DNA from: Sphingomonas adhaesiva
GTDB lineage: Bacteria > Pseudomonadota > Alphaproteobacteria > Sphingomonadales > Sphingomonadaceae
Length of the DNA: 64,000 nt
Assembly: GCF_036946125.1 (NCBI RefSeq)
Contig: NZ_JAQIJT010000002.1
Coordinates: forward strand, 2,534,656-2,598,655
Direction: 5' to 3'
Within the stretch, counting starts at the first letter, position 1, and each line of letters begins with the position of its first letter. Under the pieces are notes generated by a model. That model saw nothing but the letters and a program-made list of their open reading frames with translations. It was not told where the DNA came from and searched no databases. This document shows, in pieces, positions 45,620 through 54,847 of the stretch. The position numbers and the translations under genes were made by a program.

Positions 45620-48434
45620 GTGTCGTTGCTGGCCTTGATCCTCCTGCCGTTCCTGACGGTCGTCGCCCTGATGGCGATGCGGCGGGCATCCCGCGGCGTT
45701 CATATGTCGCTCGCCGCGATCGGCAGCGCGGGCGGCCTCGCGATCCTGCTGTCGCAGGCGGGCGAGGTTCTTGCCGGCCGGATCCCCCGAACGACCATCG
45801 CGTGGATGCCGACGCTGGGCCTCAATTTCAGCCTCTGGCTCGACCCGCTGGCGCTGCTGTTCGCAGGGTTGATCCTCGGCATCGGGCTGCTCGTGGTGAT
45901 CTATGCGCAGGGTTATCTCGGCAAGGAAGAGCCGACCGCGCGGTTCCTGTCCTTCCTGATGCTCTTCCAGGGCGCGATGGTCGGCATCGCCGTATCCGGC
46001 AACGTGCTGCTCATGCTCGTATTCTGGGAATTGACCAGCCTCGCCTCGTTCCTGCTGATCGGCTTCTGGCGCGATCGGGCGGACGCGCGACAGGGCGCGC
46101 GGATGGCGCTGACCGTCACCGGCGGCGGCGGGCTTGCGCTGATCGCGGGTCTGATGCTGCTGGGCAAGGCGGCGGGCAGCTACGACCTGGCGACCATCCT
46201 GTCGCGCGGCGACCTGATCCAGGCGTCGCCGCTGTACCCCGCGATCCTGATCCTGATCCTGATCGGGGCCTTCACGAAGTCGGCGCAATTCCCGTTCCAC
46301 TTCTGGCTGCCGCACGCCATGGCGGCGCCCACGCCGGTGAGCGCCTATCTCCACGCCGCGACGATGGTGAAGGCGGGGGTGTTCCTGCTCGCGCGGCTGT
46401 GGCCGGTGCTCTCGGGCACCGACTGGTGGTTCGCCGTCGTGGCGCCGGTCGGGCTGGTGACGATGCTGTTCGGCGCCGGCGTCGCGCTGTTTCGCTACGA
46501 CCTCAAGGCGATCCTCGCCTATTCGACGATCAGCCAGCTGGGGTTGACGGTCATGCTGCTCGGCTTCGGCACGGCCGCGGCGGTCGCGGCAGCGATCTTC
46601 CACATCCTGAACCATGCCGCGTTCAAGGCGGCGCTGTTCATGCACGCAGGCATCGTCGACCACGAAACCGGGACCCGCGACCTTCGTCGCCTGGGCGGTC
46701 TGGCGGCGATCATGCCGCTGACCGCGACCCTGGGGGTCCTGGCGGCCGCGGCGATGGCGGGCCTGCCGCCGCTCGGCGGGTTCATCTCCAAGGAGATGAT
46801 GCTGGAGCAGAGCGCCGGGACGATATGGGCCGGGCAGTCTTTGCTGGTGCCGGTTCTGGCGACGATCGCGGCGATGCTGTCGGCGGCCTATTCGCTGCGC
46901 TATGCGGTGGCGCTCCATTTCGGGCCCCGCGCGACCGGCGAGACGACCGCGCCGCACGATCCCGGCGCGACGCTGCTCGGTCCGCCGGCGATCCTCGGCG
47001 GGGTGGCACTCGCGCTCGGCCTGCTGCCGATGACACTGGCGGCGCCGCTGGTCGCGGCGGCCAGCGCCGCGGTGACGGGCGGCGAACGGCCGGACCTGCA
47101 TCTGGCGCTGTGGCACGGCGTCAACCCCGCGCTGTCGATGAGCCTGGGGGCGGTCGCGATCGCCGTTCTGCTGCTGTGGCGCCATCGCGTCATTGCCCGC
47201 GGCGTCGCCCGCCTGCCGTCGCCCGACGCCAGGCGTCTGTTCGACCGCGGCACGACCGCGGCCGTGGGGGGGCTGCGTCGGCTGTCGAACGCGCTCCACG
47301 CCGCGTCGCTGCAACGATATCTGGCGGTCCTGCTCGTCGTCGTGATCGCGCTCGGGGTCGAGGCGGGGGTGGCGCCTCGGCGTGCCCGCCGGGGGGCGGT
47401 CGACGACGCCCGCCTCACCCGCGGCGATCGTGGCCTGGGCAGCGCTGGTCGTGGCCACGGTGGCGGTGCTGGCGGTCGACCGGCGTCGCTATCTCGCCCT
47501 CATCTTCATCAGCGTCATCGGGCTGGTGATGGCCCTGGCGTTCATCCACCTCTCCGCGCCCGACCTCGCCCTGACGCAGATCGCGGTGGAGGTGGTGACG
47601 ATCCTGCTGATGCTGCTGGCGCTCCACCTGCTGCCGGGCGGTCCTCCCCGCCTGTCCGGCGTCACCCGGCGAGTGCGCGACGGCGCGATCGCGGTGGTCG
47701 GGGGGATCGGCACGGGCTGGCTCGCCTGGGCGATCATGACCCGGCCGGAACGTGCGGGGATCTCGCGCTTCCATTGGGAGAACAGCTATACCGGCGGGGG
47801 CGGGACCAATGTCGTGAACGTCACGCTGGTGGACTTCCGCGCGTTCGACACGCTCGGCGAGATCATCGTGCTGGGGATCGCGGGCCTTGCCATCTACGCG
47901 CTGCTCGAACCGGCGGCGCGCGGTGCCGCGGGGCGGCGGCTGCGGACGTGGCGTTCCGACGACCGGCATTCGCCCGAGCGGCATCCGATGATGTTCCTGA
48001 TGGCGACCCGGTTGCTGCTGCCGCTGGCCTTGCTGGTCGGCAGCTACATCTTTCTGCGCGGTCACAACCAGCCGGGCGGCGGCTTCATCGCCGCGCTGGT
48101 GTTCTCGATCGCCATCCTGCTGCAATATCTGGCCTCGGGATTCGACTGGACCGACGAACGGCGCAAGTTCGGCGAACATGCCCTGATCGGGGCCGGGGTC
48201 CTGATCGCGGTCGCGACGGGGGCCGGAGCGCTGCCGTTCGGCGCGCCTTTCCTGTCGAGCAGCTTCGGCCATTTCCACCTGCCGCTGATCGGCGAGTTCG
48301 AATTGGCGACGGCGATGCTGTTCGACCTGGGCGTCGCGTGCGTCGTCGTGGGTGCGGTGATGATGGCGCTGGCGCAGCTCGCGCATGTCGCGCAGCGCGC
48401 GGCGCGGCACGACGACGACGGGGAACCGGCATGA
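45620..48434 (+). CDS. mrpA: Mrp Na+/H+ antiporter fused subunit A/B, with apparent frameshift
   Basis: Large membrane subunit of the multisubunit Na+(Li+)/H+ antiporter, related to respiratory complex I. Total span corresponds to about 937 residues if one base is removed, matching the fused A/B subunits of group 2 (for example Pseudomonas sha/mrp). The first frame (45620 to about 47390) contains the proton-channel core: FWELTSLASFLLIGFW, KSAQFPFHFWLPHAM and HILNHAAFKAALF. The MrpB-like part (from about 47384, PASPAAIVAWAALVV onward, including RGHNQPGGGF) is in the +1 frame. The switch falls around a run of six G at 47391-47396. GTG start with AGGGGACC upstream. Either a sequencing error or a real lesion is possible; as drawn the subunit is broken. 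Confidence 0.85.
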
Positions 48435-48772
48435 CGCTGGAGTTCCTCGTTGCCTCCGCCATCGCGATGCTGGTGGCGGGCGGCATCTATCTTGCCCTGC
48501 GCGGACGTACCTTTCAGGTGGTGCTGGGACTGACGTTGCTGTCGTATGCGATCAATCTGTTCCTGTTTGCGATCGGCCGACTGGTCGTCGACCGCCCGCC
48601 GCTCTGGTCCGCGGACGTGACGGAGCACGCCGACCCCCTGCCCCAGGCGCTGGTCCTGACCGCGATCGTCATCACCTTCGGCATGACCGCCCTCACCATC
48701 ATCCTGTCGCTGCGCAGCTATCTCGAAAGCGGATCGGATCAGGTCGACGGCGACCGGGACGATGCAGCATGA
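48431..48772 (+). CDS. mrpC: Mrp Na+/H+ antiporter subunit C
   Basis: NuoK-like three-helix membrane subunit of 113 residues. GGIYLALRGRTFQVVLGLTL, then YAINLFLFAIGRL, and the DPLPQALVLTAIVI segment are the family signature. It overlaps subunits A and D by 4 nt on each side. Confidence 0.93.
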   Translation: MTLEFLVASAIAMLVAGGIYLALRGRTFQVVLGLTLLSYAINLFLFAIGRLVVDRPPLWSADVTEHADPLPQALVLTAIVITFGMTALTIILSLRSYLESGSDQVDGDRDDAA

Positions 48773-50292
48773 CGCTGTCCGATCATCTGCCGGTCGCCCC
48801 CGTGATCGTGCCCGCGATCGTCGCGCCGGTGACGATGCTGCTGATGCGCCGTCACCGCGACATCGGCCGGTTGCTGTCGCTGGGAGGATGCGCCGCGCTG
48901 CTGGCCGCGGCGATCGCCCTGTTCGGCGTGACGCAGGACGACGCGATCCGCAGCTATGCGCTGGGGGCATGGCCGGCGCCGTTCGGGATCGTGCTCGTGC
49001 TCGACCGGCTGTCGGCGACGATGCTGCTGGCGGCGGCGACGCTGGCGGCGGTGGTGCTGCTGCACGCGATCGTCACCGGCGCGGATCGCAAGGGCTGGCA
49101 TTTCCACGCGCTGTTCCATTTCCAGCTTCTGGGCATCAACGGCGCGTTCCTGACCGGCGACCTGTTCAACCTCTTCGTGTTCTTCGAGGTCCTGCTGATC
49201 GCGTCCTACGGCCTGATGCTGCATGGCCAGGGTGCGCTGCGGCTGAAGGCGGGCGTCGCCTATGTGGTCGTCAATATCGTCGGATCGGCGCTGTTCCTGG
49301 TCGCGCTCGGCCTGCTCTACGGCCTTACCGCCACGCTCAACATGGCGGATCTGGCGGTGCGGGTCGCCACCCTCGGGGAGGAGGATCAGGGGCTGCTGCG
49401 TATCGCGGGCCTGTTGCTGACGGCGGTATTCGCGCTGAAGGCGGCGGCGGTGCCGCTCCACCTGTGGTTGCCGCGCACCTACGCCGCGACGATGCCGGTG
49501 GTCGCCGCACTGTTCGCGATCATGACCAAGGTCGGCGTCTATGCGCTGATCCGCACCGTCCCGCTGATCTTCGGCGCGACCGCGGGTGCGGCGGCGTGGG
49601 TGCCCGCGCCCTGGCTCCTCCCATCGGCGATCCTGGGTGCCGTCGTCGGGTTCGTCGGCGTGCTCGTGGCGCGGGGAATGCGCGAGCAAGCGGCGTTCGC
49701 GATACTGGCATCGACCGGCACGCTGCTGATGCCCGTGTCGATGTGGCGGGAGGCCGCGCTGGCCGCCGCGCTCTATTACATGGTGCAGGCGATCGTCGCG
49801 GGCGCGGCGCTGTTCCTGGTCGCGGACGCGACGATGCGGCGGCGCGGCCAGTATGCGGACGCCCTGGTACCCAGCCCACGCTTTGCCGGACAGGATGCCG
49901 CGGGCCTCTCGTACCTCGTCGCGGCGATCGGCACCGTGGGATTGCCGCCGCTCGCCGGCTTCGTCGGCAAGCTGTCGATCCTGGACGCGAGCTTCGCCGG
50001 CCCCGGATGGCCCGCGATCTGGTCGACCATCCTCGGCACGACCCTGATCGGCGTCGTCGGCTTCTCGCGCAGCGGATCCTCCCTGTTCTGGAAGACGGCG
50101 GCGCCGGATGCCGAAGCCGTGGCCGTGGTGCCCCGGTCGCGCGCCGACTTCATCGCGCCGGCGCTGCTGCTGCTGCTGCTGGGGGCGCTGAGCGTCTGCG
50201 CAGGCTGGGCGGAGGCGCAGACCCGTGCCACCGCCGCACAGGTCATGGCGCCGGAACGCTACGTGGCCGCGGTCCTGGGGACGGCACGATGA
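48769..50292 (+). CDS. mrpD: Mrp Na+/H+ antiporter subunit D
   Basis: NuoL/M/N-like proton-translocating subunit of 507 residues with about 14 helices. FHFQLLGINGAFLTGDLFNL, VFFEVLLIASYGLMLHG with the conserved Glu and KAAAVPLHLWLPRTYA with the conserved Lys are present. The reading frame is intact. It overlaps mrpC and mrpE by 4 nt. Confidence 0.93.
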   Translation: MTLSDHLPVAPVIVPAIVAPVTMLLMRRHRDIGRLLSLGGCAALLAAAIALFGVTQDDAIRSYALGAWPAPFGIVLVLDRLSATMLLAAATLAAVVLLHAIVTGADRKGWHFHALFHFQLLGINGAFLTGDLFNLFVFFEVLLIASYGLMLHGQGALRLKAGVAYVVVNIVGSALFLVALGLLYGLTATLNMADLAVRVATLGEEDQGLLRIAGLLLTAVFALKAAAVPLHLWLPRTYAATMPVVAALFAIMTKVGVYALIRTVPLIFGATAGAAAWVPAPWLLPSAILGAVVGFVGVLVARGMREQAAFAILASTGTLLMPVSMWREAALAAALYYMVQAIVAGAALFLVADATMRRRGQYADALVPSPRFAGQDAAGLSYLVAAIGTVGLPPLAGFVGKLSILDASFAGPGWPAIWSTILGTTLIGVVGFSRSGSSLFWKTAAPDAEAVAVVPRSRADFIAPALLLLLLGALSVCAGWAEAQTRATAAQVMAPERYVAAVLGTAR

Positions 50293-50777
50293 GGCGGCTG
50301 CTGCCCCATCCCGCGCTGTCGGCGATGCTGCTGACCGTCTGGCTGCTGATGGTGAACGATGTCACGGTCGGCGGGATCGTGCTGGGGGCGGTCTTCGCGC
50401 TGGTCCTGCCGAAGTTCACCCAGCCCTTTTGGCCGGACCGCCCCCGGATACGCTTCCGCCGAGCCCTTCTCGGCTATCTGGCGATCGTCCTCCTCGACAT
50501 CGTCGTCGCCAATTTCCACGTCGCGCGGCTGATCCTGTTCCGCCGCAACCGCGATCTGCGCTCGCGCTGGCTCACGGTACCGATCCGGCTGACCACGCCG
50601 GAGGCCATCACGATGCTGGCCGGCACGATCAGCCTGACGCCCGGTACGGTATCGTCGGATGTATCGGCGGACGGCCGCTTCCTGTTGGTCCACGCGCTGG
50701 ACGTCGCCGACGAGGCGGCGGAGATCGCGCGCATCCAGATGCGCTACGAAGCACGCCTGCAACGGATTTTCGCATGA
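50289..50777 (+). CDS. mrpE: Mrp Na+/H+ antiporter subunit E
   Basis: Small membrane subunit of 162 residues. Two N-terminal helices precede a cytoplasmic domain; VANFHVARLILF and the TPGTVSSDVSADGRFLLVH segment are diagnostic. Required for assembly of the antiporter in studied systems. Confidence 0.92.
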   Translation: MRRLLPHPALSAMLLTVWLLMVNDVTVGGIVLGAVFALVLPKFTQPFWPDRPRIRFRRALLGYLAIVLLDIVVANFHVARLILFRRNRDLRSRWLTVPIRLTTPEAITMLAGTISLTPGTVSSDVSADGRFLLVHALDVADEAAEIARIQMRYEARLQRIFA

Positions 50778-51043
50778 TCGGCATCGCTCTCCACCTGGCG
50801 GCGGGCTGCATCGCGGTCGCGCTGGTGCTGAACCTCTGGCGGCTTCTGCGCGGACCCGCGCTGGGCGACCGCATCCTTGCGCTGGACACGATGGTCATCA
50901 ACGCGATCGCCCTCATCGTCCTGATCGGCATGATCGGCGGCACCGATTCCTATTTCGAGGCTGCGTTGCTGCTGGCGATGGTCGGTTTCGTGAGCACCAT
51001 CGCCTATTGCAAGTTCATCCTGCGCGGGGACATCGTGGAATGA
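50774..51043 (+). CDS. mrpF: Mrp Na+/H+ antiporter subunit F
   Basis: Three-helix subunit of 89 residues. GPALGDRILALDTMVINAIAL with its conserved Asp pair is typical of MrpF/MnhF. It overlaps mrpE and mrpG by 4 nt. Confidence 0.92.
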   Translation: MIGIALHLAAGCIAVALVLNLWRLLRGPALGDRILALDTMVINAIALIVLIGMIGGTDSYFEAALLLAMVGFVSTIAYCKFILRGDIVE

Positions 51044-51453
51044 GCGTGCTGGCCAACCTCGTCATCGTCGCGCTGCTGGTGCTGGGCGGCGGGTTCGCCC
51101 TGATCGGCAGCTGGGGCCTCGTGCGCTTGCCATCGACGATGGAGCGACTGCACGGGCCCACGAAGGCGACGACCCTGGGCCTGGGCGCGCTGCTGCTCGC
51201 CTCCGTCGTCCATTTCCAGGCGCGGCTCGGCATCTGGACCGCGCACGAGCTGCTGATCTCGCTGTTCCTGTTCATCACCGCGCCGATCTCGGCCAACATG
51301 ATCGCCAAGGTCCACCTGCACCGCACGCGCGCCGGTGCCGACGGCGAGCACGACGGTATCGCCGGTCGGCCGCAGCGTCCCGGGGGAGATGCGGACTGGG
51401 CGACGTTCGAGGCGCCGAAGCGGGGCACGCCCGCGTCGACGGCGAGCGACTGA
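51040..51453 (+). CDS. mrpG: Mrp Na+/H+ antiporter subunit G
   Basis: Last gene of the six-gene operon, 137 residues. GSWGLVRLPSTMERLHGPTK and the ELLISLFLFITAPISANMIA helix mark MrpG. The C-terminal 40 residues are hydrophilic and low in family conservation (EHDGIAGRPQRPGG), probably a cytoplasmic tail. Confidence 0.92.
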   Translation: MSVLANLVIVALLVLGGGFALIGSWGLVRLPSTMERLHGPTKATTLGLGALLLASVVHFQARLGIWTAHELLISLFLFITAPISANMIAKVHLHRTRAGADGEHDGIAGRPQRPGGDADWATFEAPKRGTPASTASD

Positions 51454-51590
51454 GCCGCCGTGACGATCAAGGGCCACCGTCCAAACTACCACCTCTATCG
51501 CCGATGTCTTGGGACGCACTGCACCAAAACGATACCGAACGTGACACTGGAGACTATCCATCCAATGGAAACTTACATTAGTAATGCAGG

Positions 51591-51752
51591 ATGGAGCTGG
51601 ATGATTTATATGAGGTTGCCATCCGACCCGAGCGGGAGTTCGAGGGCAAGTGGGGCATCCGCCTGCTGGAAAGCGGGGAGTGGATCCCCGTTACTTTCCG
51701 CACCGAGGATGACGCCCGCGAGGCGGTCGCCGCAGCAGGCAGAACGGATTGA
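51591..51752 (+). CDS. Small hypothetical protein, 53 residues
   Basis: Acidic protein starting MELDDLYEVAIRPEREFEGK and containing WGIRLLESGEWIPVTFRTED. The pattern of a short beta-hairpin followed by a helix (DDAREAVAAA) is coherent and codon use is coding-like. A weak AGG lies just before the ATG. The stop TGA shares a base with the next start (TGATG), so the two small genes are coupled. The 137 bp upstream is clearly richer in A+T than its surroundings and could hold the promoter. I do not recognise a family. Confidence 0.6.
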   Translation: MELDDLYEVAIRPEREFEGKWGIRLLESGEWIPVTFRTEDDAREAVAAAGRTD

Positions 51753-51955
51753 TGCAGCGCGGAGAAGGGTTTTCGGTGATCAATAATCCGTATTCCGAGG
51801 GTGTGGCCGCCCGGGCGTCGCAGCGCATGCGCGTGGAAGATTGTCCCTACACCACGGAATTGATGCAGCAGGAGCGCGCGGATTGGCTGCGCGGCTTCGG
51901 CTCCATCGATCATCCGGGGGCGTCGTCGGCTTTCCCGCGCCGACCCGAGCAATAG
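51752..51955 (+). CDS. Rmf/CrpP-like small protein
   Basis: Protein of 67 residues. The segment YSEGVAARASQR, then CPYTTELMQQERADWLRGF, parallels ribosome modulation factor (RGYQAGIAGRS, then CPYQTLNQRSQWLGGW in E. coli): an EG/RG pair, CPY, then R--WL-GF/W at the same distance. Rmf dimerises 70S ribosomes in stationary phase; CrpP-like relatives have been linked to other roles. The N-terminus is shorter and less basic than Rmf, so ribosome binding is not assured. The start at 51752 is coupled to the preceding small gene. Confidence 0.6.
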   Translation: MQRGEGFSVINNPYSEGVAARASQRMRVEDCPYTTELMQQERADWLRGFGSIDHPGASSAFPRRPEQ

Positions 51956-52026
51956 GCCGCGCGCGGCGAATCGCCCGGCATCGGCTTGCGTCAGCCACCC
52001 GCCGGCCGTCGGGGCCACGTGGCATG

Positions 52027-52938
52027 TCACCAGGAGAATGTCGCGGTCGATCGGCGACGGCCGATCGCGAGGGCGTCGGCCACCAGACGGCTCGGCTCGT
52101 CGTCCAGATCCGATCGCCCGTCGTCGATCAGGCCGGCGAAACGCCGGTAGAGACGCGGATATTCCTCGTTCGGGTATGAACGGCGCTGGCCGTCGAGGAG
52201 CAGGACGCGGCCCCCGTCGTCCAGCCGCAACACGCCGTCGTCACACTCCACCACGATCGTCCAGCACGGCGCGTCACGCTCGAGGAAATCGAGCGACATG
52301 CGCCCGTCGGCATCGCCGCAGGCCAGCCCGACCTCCGCGGCGATCGGGCTTTGCCGGTCGTTCGGGATCGCCAGGTCGGCCTGCGTCACGAGCAATCGGC
52401 CGGGCAGGATGGCGGTGGCGATCGACAAGGCGTTGATCGCGGGGTCGAACACGCCGAAGCCGCCGGCGTCGAGGATCCAGTCCTGCCCGGGATGCCAGCG
52501 GCGGATATCCTCCTTCCAGTCGATCCGGATCCCCGACACCCGGCGCGATGCGAGCCATGCGCGGGCCGGCTCCACCGCGCCCGCGGCGCGCGAATGCCAT
52601 GCCGCGAAGAGCGTGCGACCGGCCGCGGCGGCCGCCTCTCGCAACAACGCCACCTCCCCCAGCGTCGCCGCAGGCGGCTTTTCCAGCAGCACGTGCAGCC
52701 CCGCCCCGAGCGCCTTGGCGGCCAGCGCGGCGCGCCCCTGCGGCGGGGTGCAGATGGCGACGGCGTCGAGCGTCGGACCGGCGCGCAGCAGATCGTCCAG
52801 CGTCGCGAACGCCGGCACGCCGTCGATCCCGCCGCACGGGTCCGCGGTCGCCGCCAGCGTGAACGCCGGGTCGTTTTCGATCGCCGGGACGTGGCGATCG
52901 CGCGCGATCTTCCCGACCCCCACCAACGCCACCTTCAT
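52027..52938 (-). CDS. Gfo/Idh/MocA family D-galactose 1-dehydrogenase
   Basis: First step of the oxidative (De Ley-Doudoroff) galactose route: D-galactose to galactonolactone with NAD(P)+. The protein has 303 residues, with the Rossmann start KVALVGVGKIARDRHVPAI, EKPPAATLGEV (catalytic Lys near residue 90) and the RRWHPGQDWILDAGGFGVFDP substrate motif. The ATG at 52938 is preferred over an upstream TTG because GGAG lies nine bases before it. The gene is divergent from the dehydratase at 53041 across the TTATCGTACAA operator. It is a paralogue of the gene at 8725, and the two may differ in galactose/arabinose preference. Confidence 0.86.
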   Translation of the reverse strand: MKVALVGVGKIARDRHVPAIENDPAFTLAATADPCGGIDGVPAFATLDDLLRAGPTLDAVAICTPPQGRAALAAKALGAGLHVLLEKPPAATLGEVALLREAAAAAGRTLFAAWHSRAAGAVEPARAWLASRRVSGIRIDWKEDIRRWHPGQDWILDAGGFGVFDPAINALSIATAILPGRLLVTQADLAIPNDRQSPIAAEVGLACGDADGRMSLDFLERDAPCWTIVVECDDGVLRLDDGGRVLLLDGQRRSYPNEEYPRLYRRFAGLIDDGRSDLDDEPSRLVADALAIGRRRSTATFSW

Positions 52939-52953
52939 CCCGTATCGCTCCAA

Positions 52954-52964
52954 TTATCGTACAA
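52954..52964. promoter_or_regulatory. Galactose-regulon operator, divergent dehydrogenase-dehydratase promoter
   Basis: TTATCGTACAA is the reverse complement of TTGTACGATAA and fits TTRTAYGATAA. It is 16 bp upstream of the dehydrogenase start and 77 bp upstream of the dehydratase start. The same pattern occurs at 56539 and 63973. Confidence 0.65.
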
Positions 52965-53040
52965 ATGTCTTCCTAGCTGCGTGCCGATCGGCTATCAACC
53001 GCCGACATCGCCGCCGCATGGCCATTTGACGAGAGACCGG

Positions 53041-54846
53041 ATGAGCAACGACGACCTGCCGCCAGAGGCCCGGCATCGCACGGGGTTGCGCTCGCGCGCC
53101 TGGTTCGACGATCCCTCCAACCCCGACATGACCGCGCTCTATATCGAGCGCTACCTGAACTACGGGCTGAGCCTGGAGGAGCTGCAGTCGGATCGCCCGA
53201 TCATCGGCATCGCGCAGACCGGCAGCGACCTGGCGCCGTGCAACCGGCATCACCTGATCCTGGCGGATCGCGTGAAGCAGGGTATCCGCGACCGCGGCGG
53301 CATCCCGATCGAATTTCCGATCCACCCGATCCAGGAAACCGGCAAGCGCCCCACCGCCGGGCTGGACCGCAACCTGGCCTATCTCAGCCTGGTCGAGGTA
53401 CTTCACGGCTATCCGATCGACGGCGTCGTGCTGACGATCGGGTGCGACAAGACGACGCCCGCCTGCCTGATGGCCGCCGCGACGGTGAACATTCCCGCGA
53501 TCGCCCTGTCCGTCGGGCCGATGCTGAACGGCCATTACCAGGGCCAGCGCACCGGGTCGGGGACGATCGTTTGGAAGGCGCGCGAGCTGCTGGCCGCGGG
53601 CGAGATCGACTATAAGGGCTTCATCGAACTGGTCGCGTCCAGCGCGCCGTCGACCGGCTTCTGCAACACGATGGGCACCGCGACGACGATGAATTCGCTC
53701 GCGGAGGCGCTGGGCATGTCGCTGCCCGCCTCCGCCGCGATCCCCGCGCCGCACCGCGACCGGCAGCAATGCGCATGGGAGACGGGGCGTACGATCGTCG
53801 AGATGGTACGCGCCGACCGCCGTCCGTCCGACATCCTGACCCGCCCGGCCTTCCTGAACGCGATCCGCGTCAATTCGGCGATCGGCGGCTCCACCAACGC
53901 GCCGATCCACCTCAACGCGATCGCGCGTCACATGGGGGTCGAGCTGTCGCTGGCCGATTGGGAGGAACAGGGGGCGGGCATCCCGCTGCTGGTCAACATG
54001 CAGCCGGCGGGCCAGTATCTCGGTGAGGATTTCTACCGCGCCGGCGGCGTTCCGGCGGTGATGGCACAGCTGCTCGCGGCCGGGCTGATCGATGGCAGCG
54101 CGCTGACCGCCAACGGCGCGACGGTTGCAGAGAACGTGGCGGGCGCGACCATCGCGGACGAGGATGTGATCTACCCCTTCGATCGCCCGCTGAAGCCGGC
54201 CGCCGGGCTGACCGTCCTGTCGGGCAACGTGTTCGACGCCGCGGTCATGAAGCTGTCGGTCATCTCCGACCAGTTCCGCGGCATGTACCTGAGCGATCCC
54301 GAGGATCCCGATGCCTTCACCGGCACCGCCGTCGTGTTCGACGGACCGGAGGATTATCACGCCCGGATCGACGACCCCGCCAGCGGGATCGACGAACGCT
54401 CGATCCTGGTGATGCGCGGCGCGGGTCCGGTCGGCTACCCGGGCGGCGCTGAGGTGGTCAACATGCGGCCGCCCGCCGCGCTGATCCGCACCGGGGTCCA
54501 TGCGCTCCCCTGCCTGGGCGACGGGCGGCAATCGGGTACCAGCGGCAGCCCGTCGATCCTGAATGCCGCCCCCGAAGCGGCGGTCGGCGGCGGCCTCGCG
54601 CTGCTGCGCTCCGGCGACCGGATGCGGATCGACCTGAAGGCGAACCGCGTCGACATGCTGGTCGACGAAGATGAACTGGCGCGCCGCCGGGCGGAGCTGG
54701 AACGCGTGGCGATCCCCGCCTCGCAGACGCCGTGGCAGGAGATCCACCGCGACACCGTCGGCCAGTTCGACACCGGCGCGGTCATCGAGAGCGCGGTCAA
54801 GTATCAACGGATCGCCGAGCGCGGCCTGCCGCGCGACAGTCACTGA
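53041..54846 (+). CDS. IlvD/Edd family sugar-acid dehydratase (galactonate/arabonate type)
   Basis: Dehydrates an aldonate to its 2-keto-3-deoxy acid; in this operon probably D-galactonate to KDGal. The protein has 601 residues. Fe-S ligands are visible as Cys67 (DLAPCNRH), Cys135 (GCDKTTPAC) and Cys208 (STGFCNTMGTA); Lys137 is the metal-site lysine that is carbamylated in the family, and the Ser of GTSGSPSIL is the expected base. Characterised close groups include L-arabonate and D-xylonate dehydratases, and L-arabonate dehydratase of Rhizobium also takes D-galactonate and D-fuconate. The lactonase gene begins one base after this stop, so they form one operon. It is the only sugar-acid dehydratase in the window. 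Confidence 0.88.
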   Translation: MSNDDLPPEARHRTGLRSRAWFDDPSNPDMTALYIERYLNYGLSLEELQSDRPIIGIAQTGSDLAPCNRHHLILADRVKQGIRDRGGIPIEFPIHPIQETGKRPTAGLDRNLAYLSLVEVLHGYPIDGVVLTIGCDKTTPACLMAAATVNIPAIALSVGPMLNGHYQGQRTGSGTIVWKARELLAAGEIDYKGFIELVASSAPSTGFCNTMGTATTMNSLAEALGMSLPASAAIPAPHRDRQQCAWETGRTIVEMVRADRRPSDILTRPAFLNAIRVNSAIGGSTNAPIHLNAIARHMGVELSLADWEEQGAGIPLLVNMQPAGQYLGEDFYRAGGVPAVMAQLLAAGLIDGSALTANGATVAENVAGATIADEDVIYPFDRPLKPAAGLTVLSGNVFDAAVMKLSVISDQFRGMYLSDPEDPDAFTGTAVVFDGPEDYHARIDDPASGIDERSILVMRGAGPVGYPGGAEVVNMRPPAALIRTGVHALPCLGDGRQSGTSGSPSILNAAPEAAVGGGLALLRSGDRMRIDLKANRVDMLVDEDELARRRAELERVAIPASQTPWQEIHRDTVGQFDTGAVIESAVKYQRIAERGLPRDSH

Positions 54847-54847
54847 G

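Noticed and set aside
45443..47458. Long minus-strand frame opposite mrpA
   Set aside because: Product is mostly Arg, Gln, His and Gly, as expected from reading a hydrophobic membrane gene backwards.
51460..51786. 108-codon frame across the small-gene region
   Set aside because: It has a mixed composition and overlaps a coherent 53-codon gene and the start of the Rmf-like gene in other frames.
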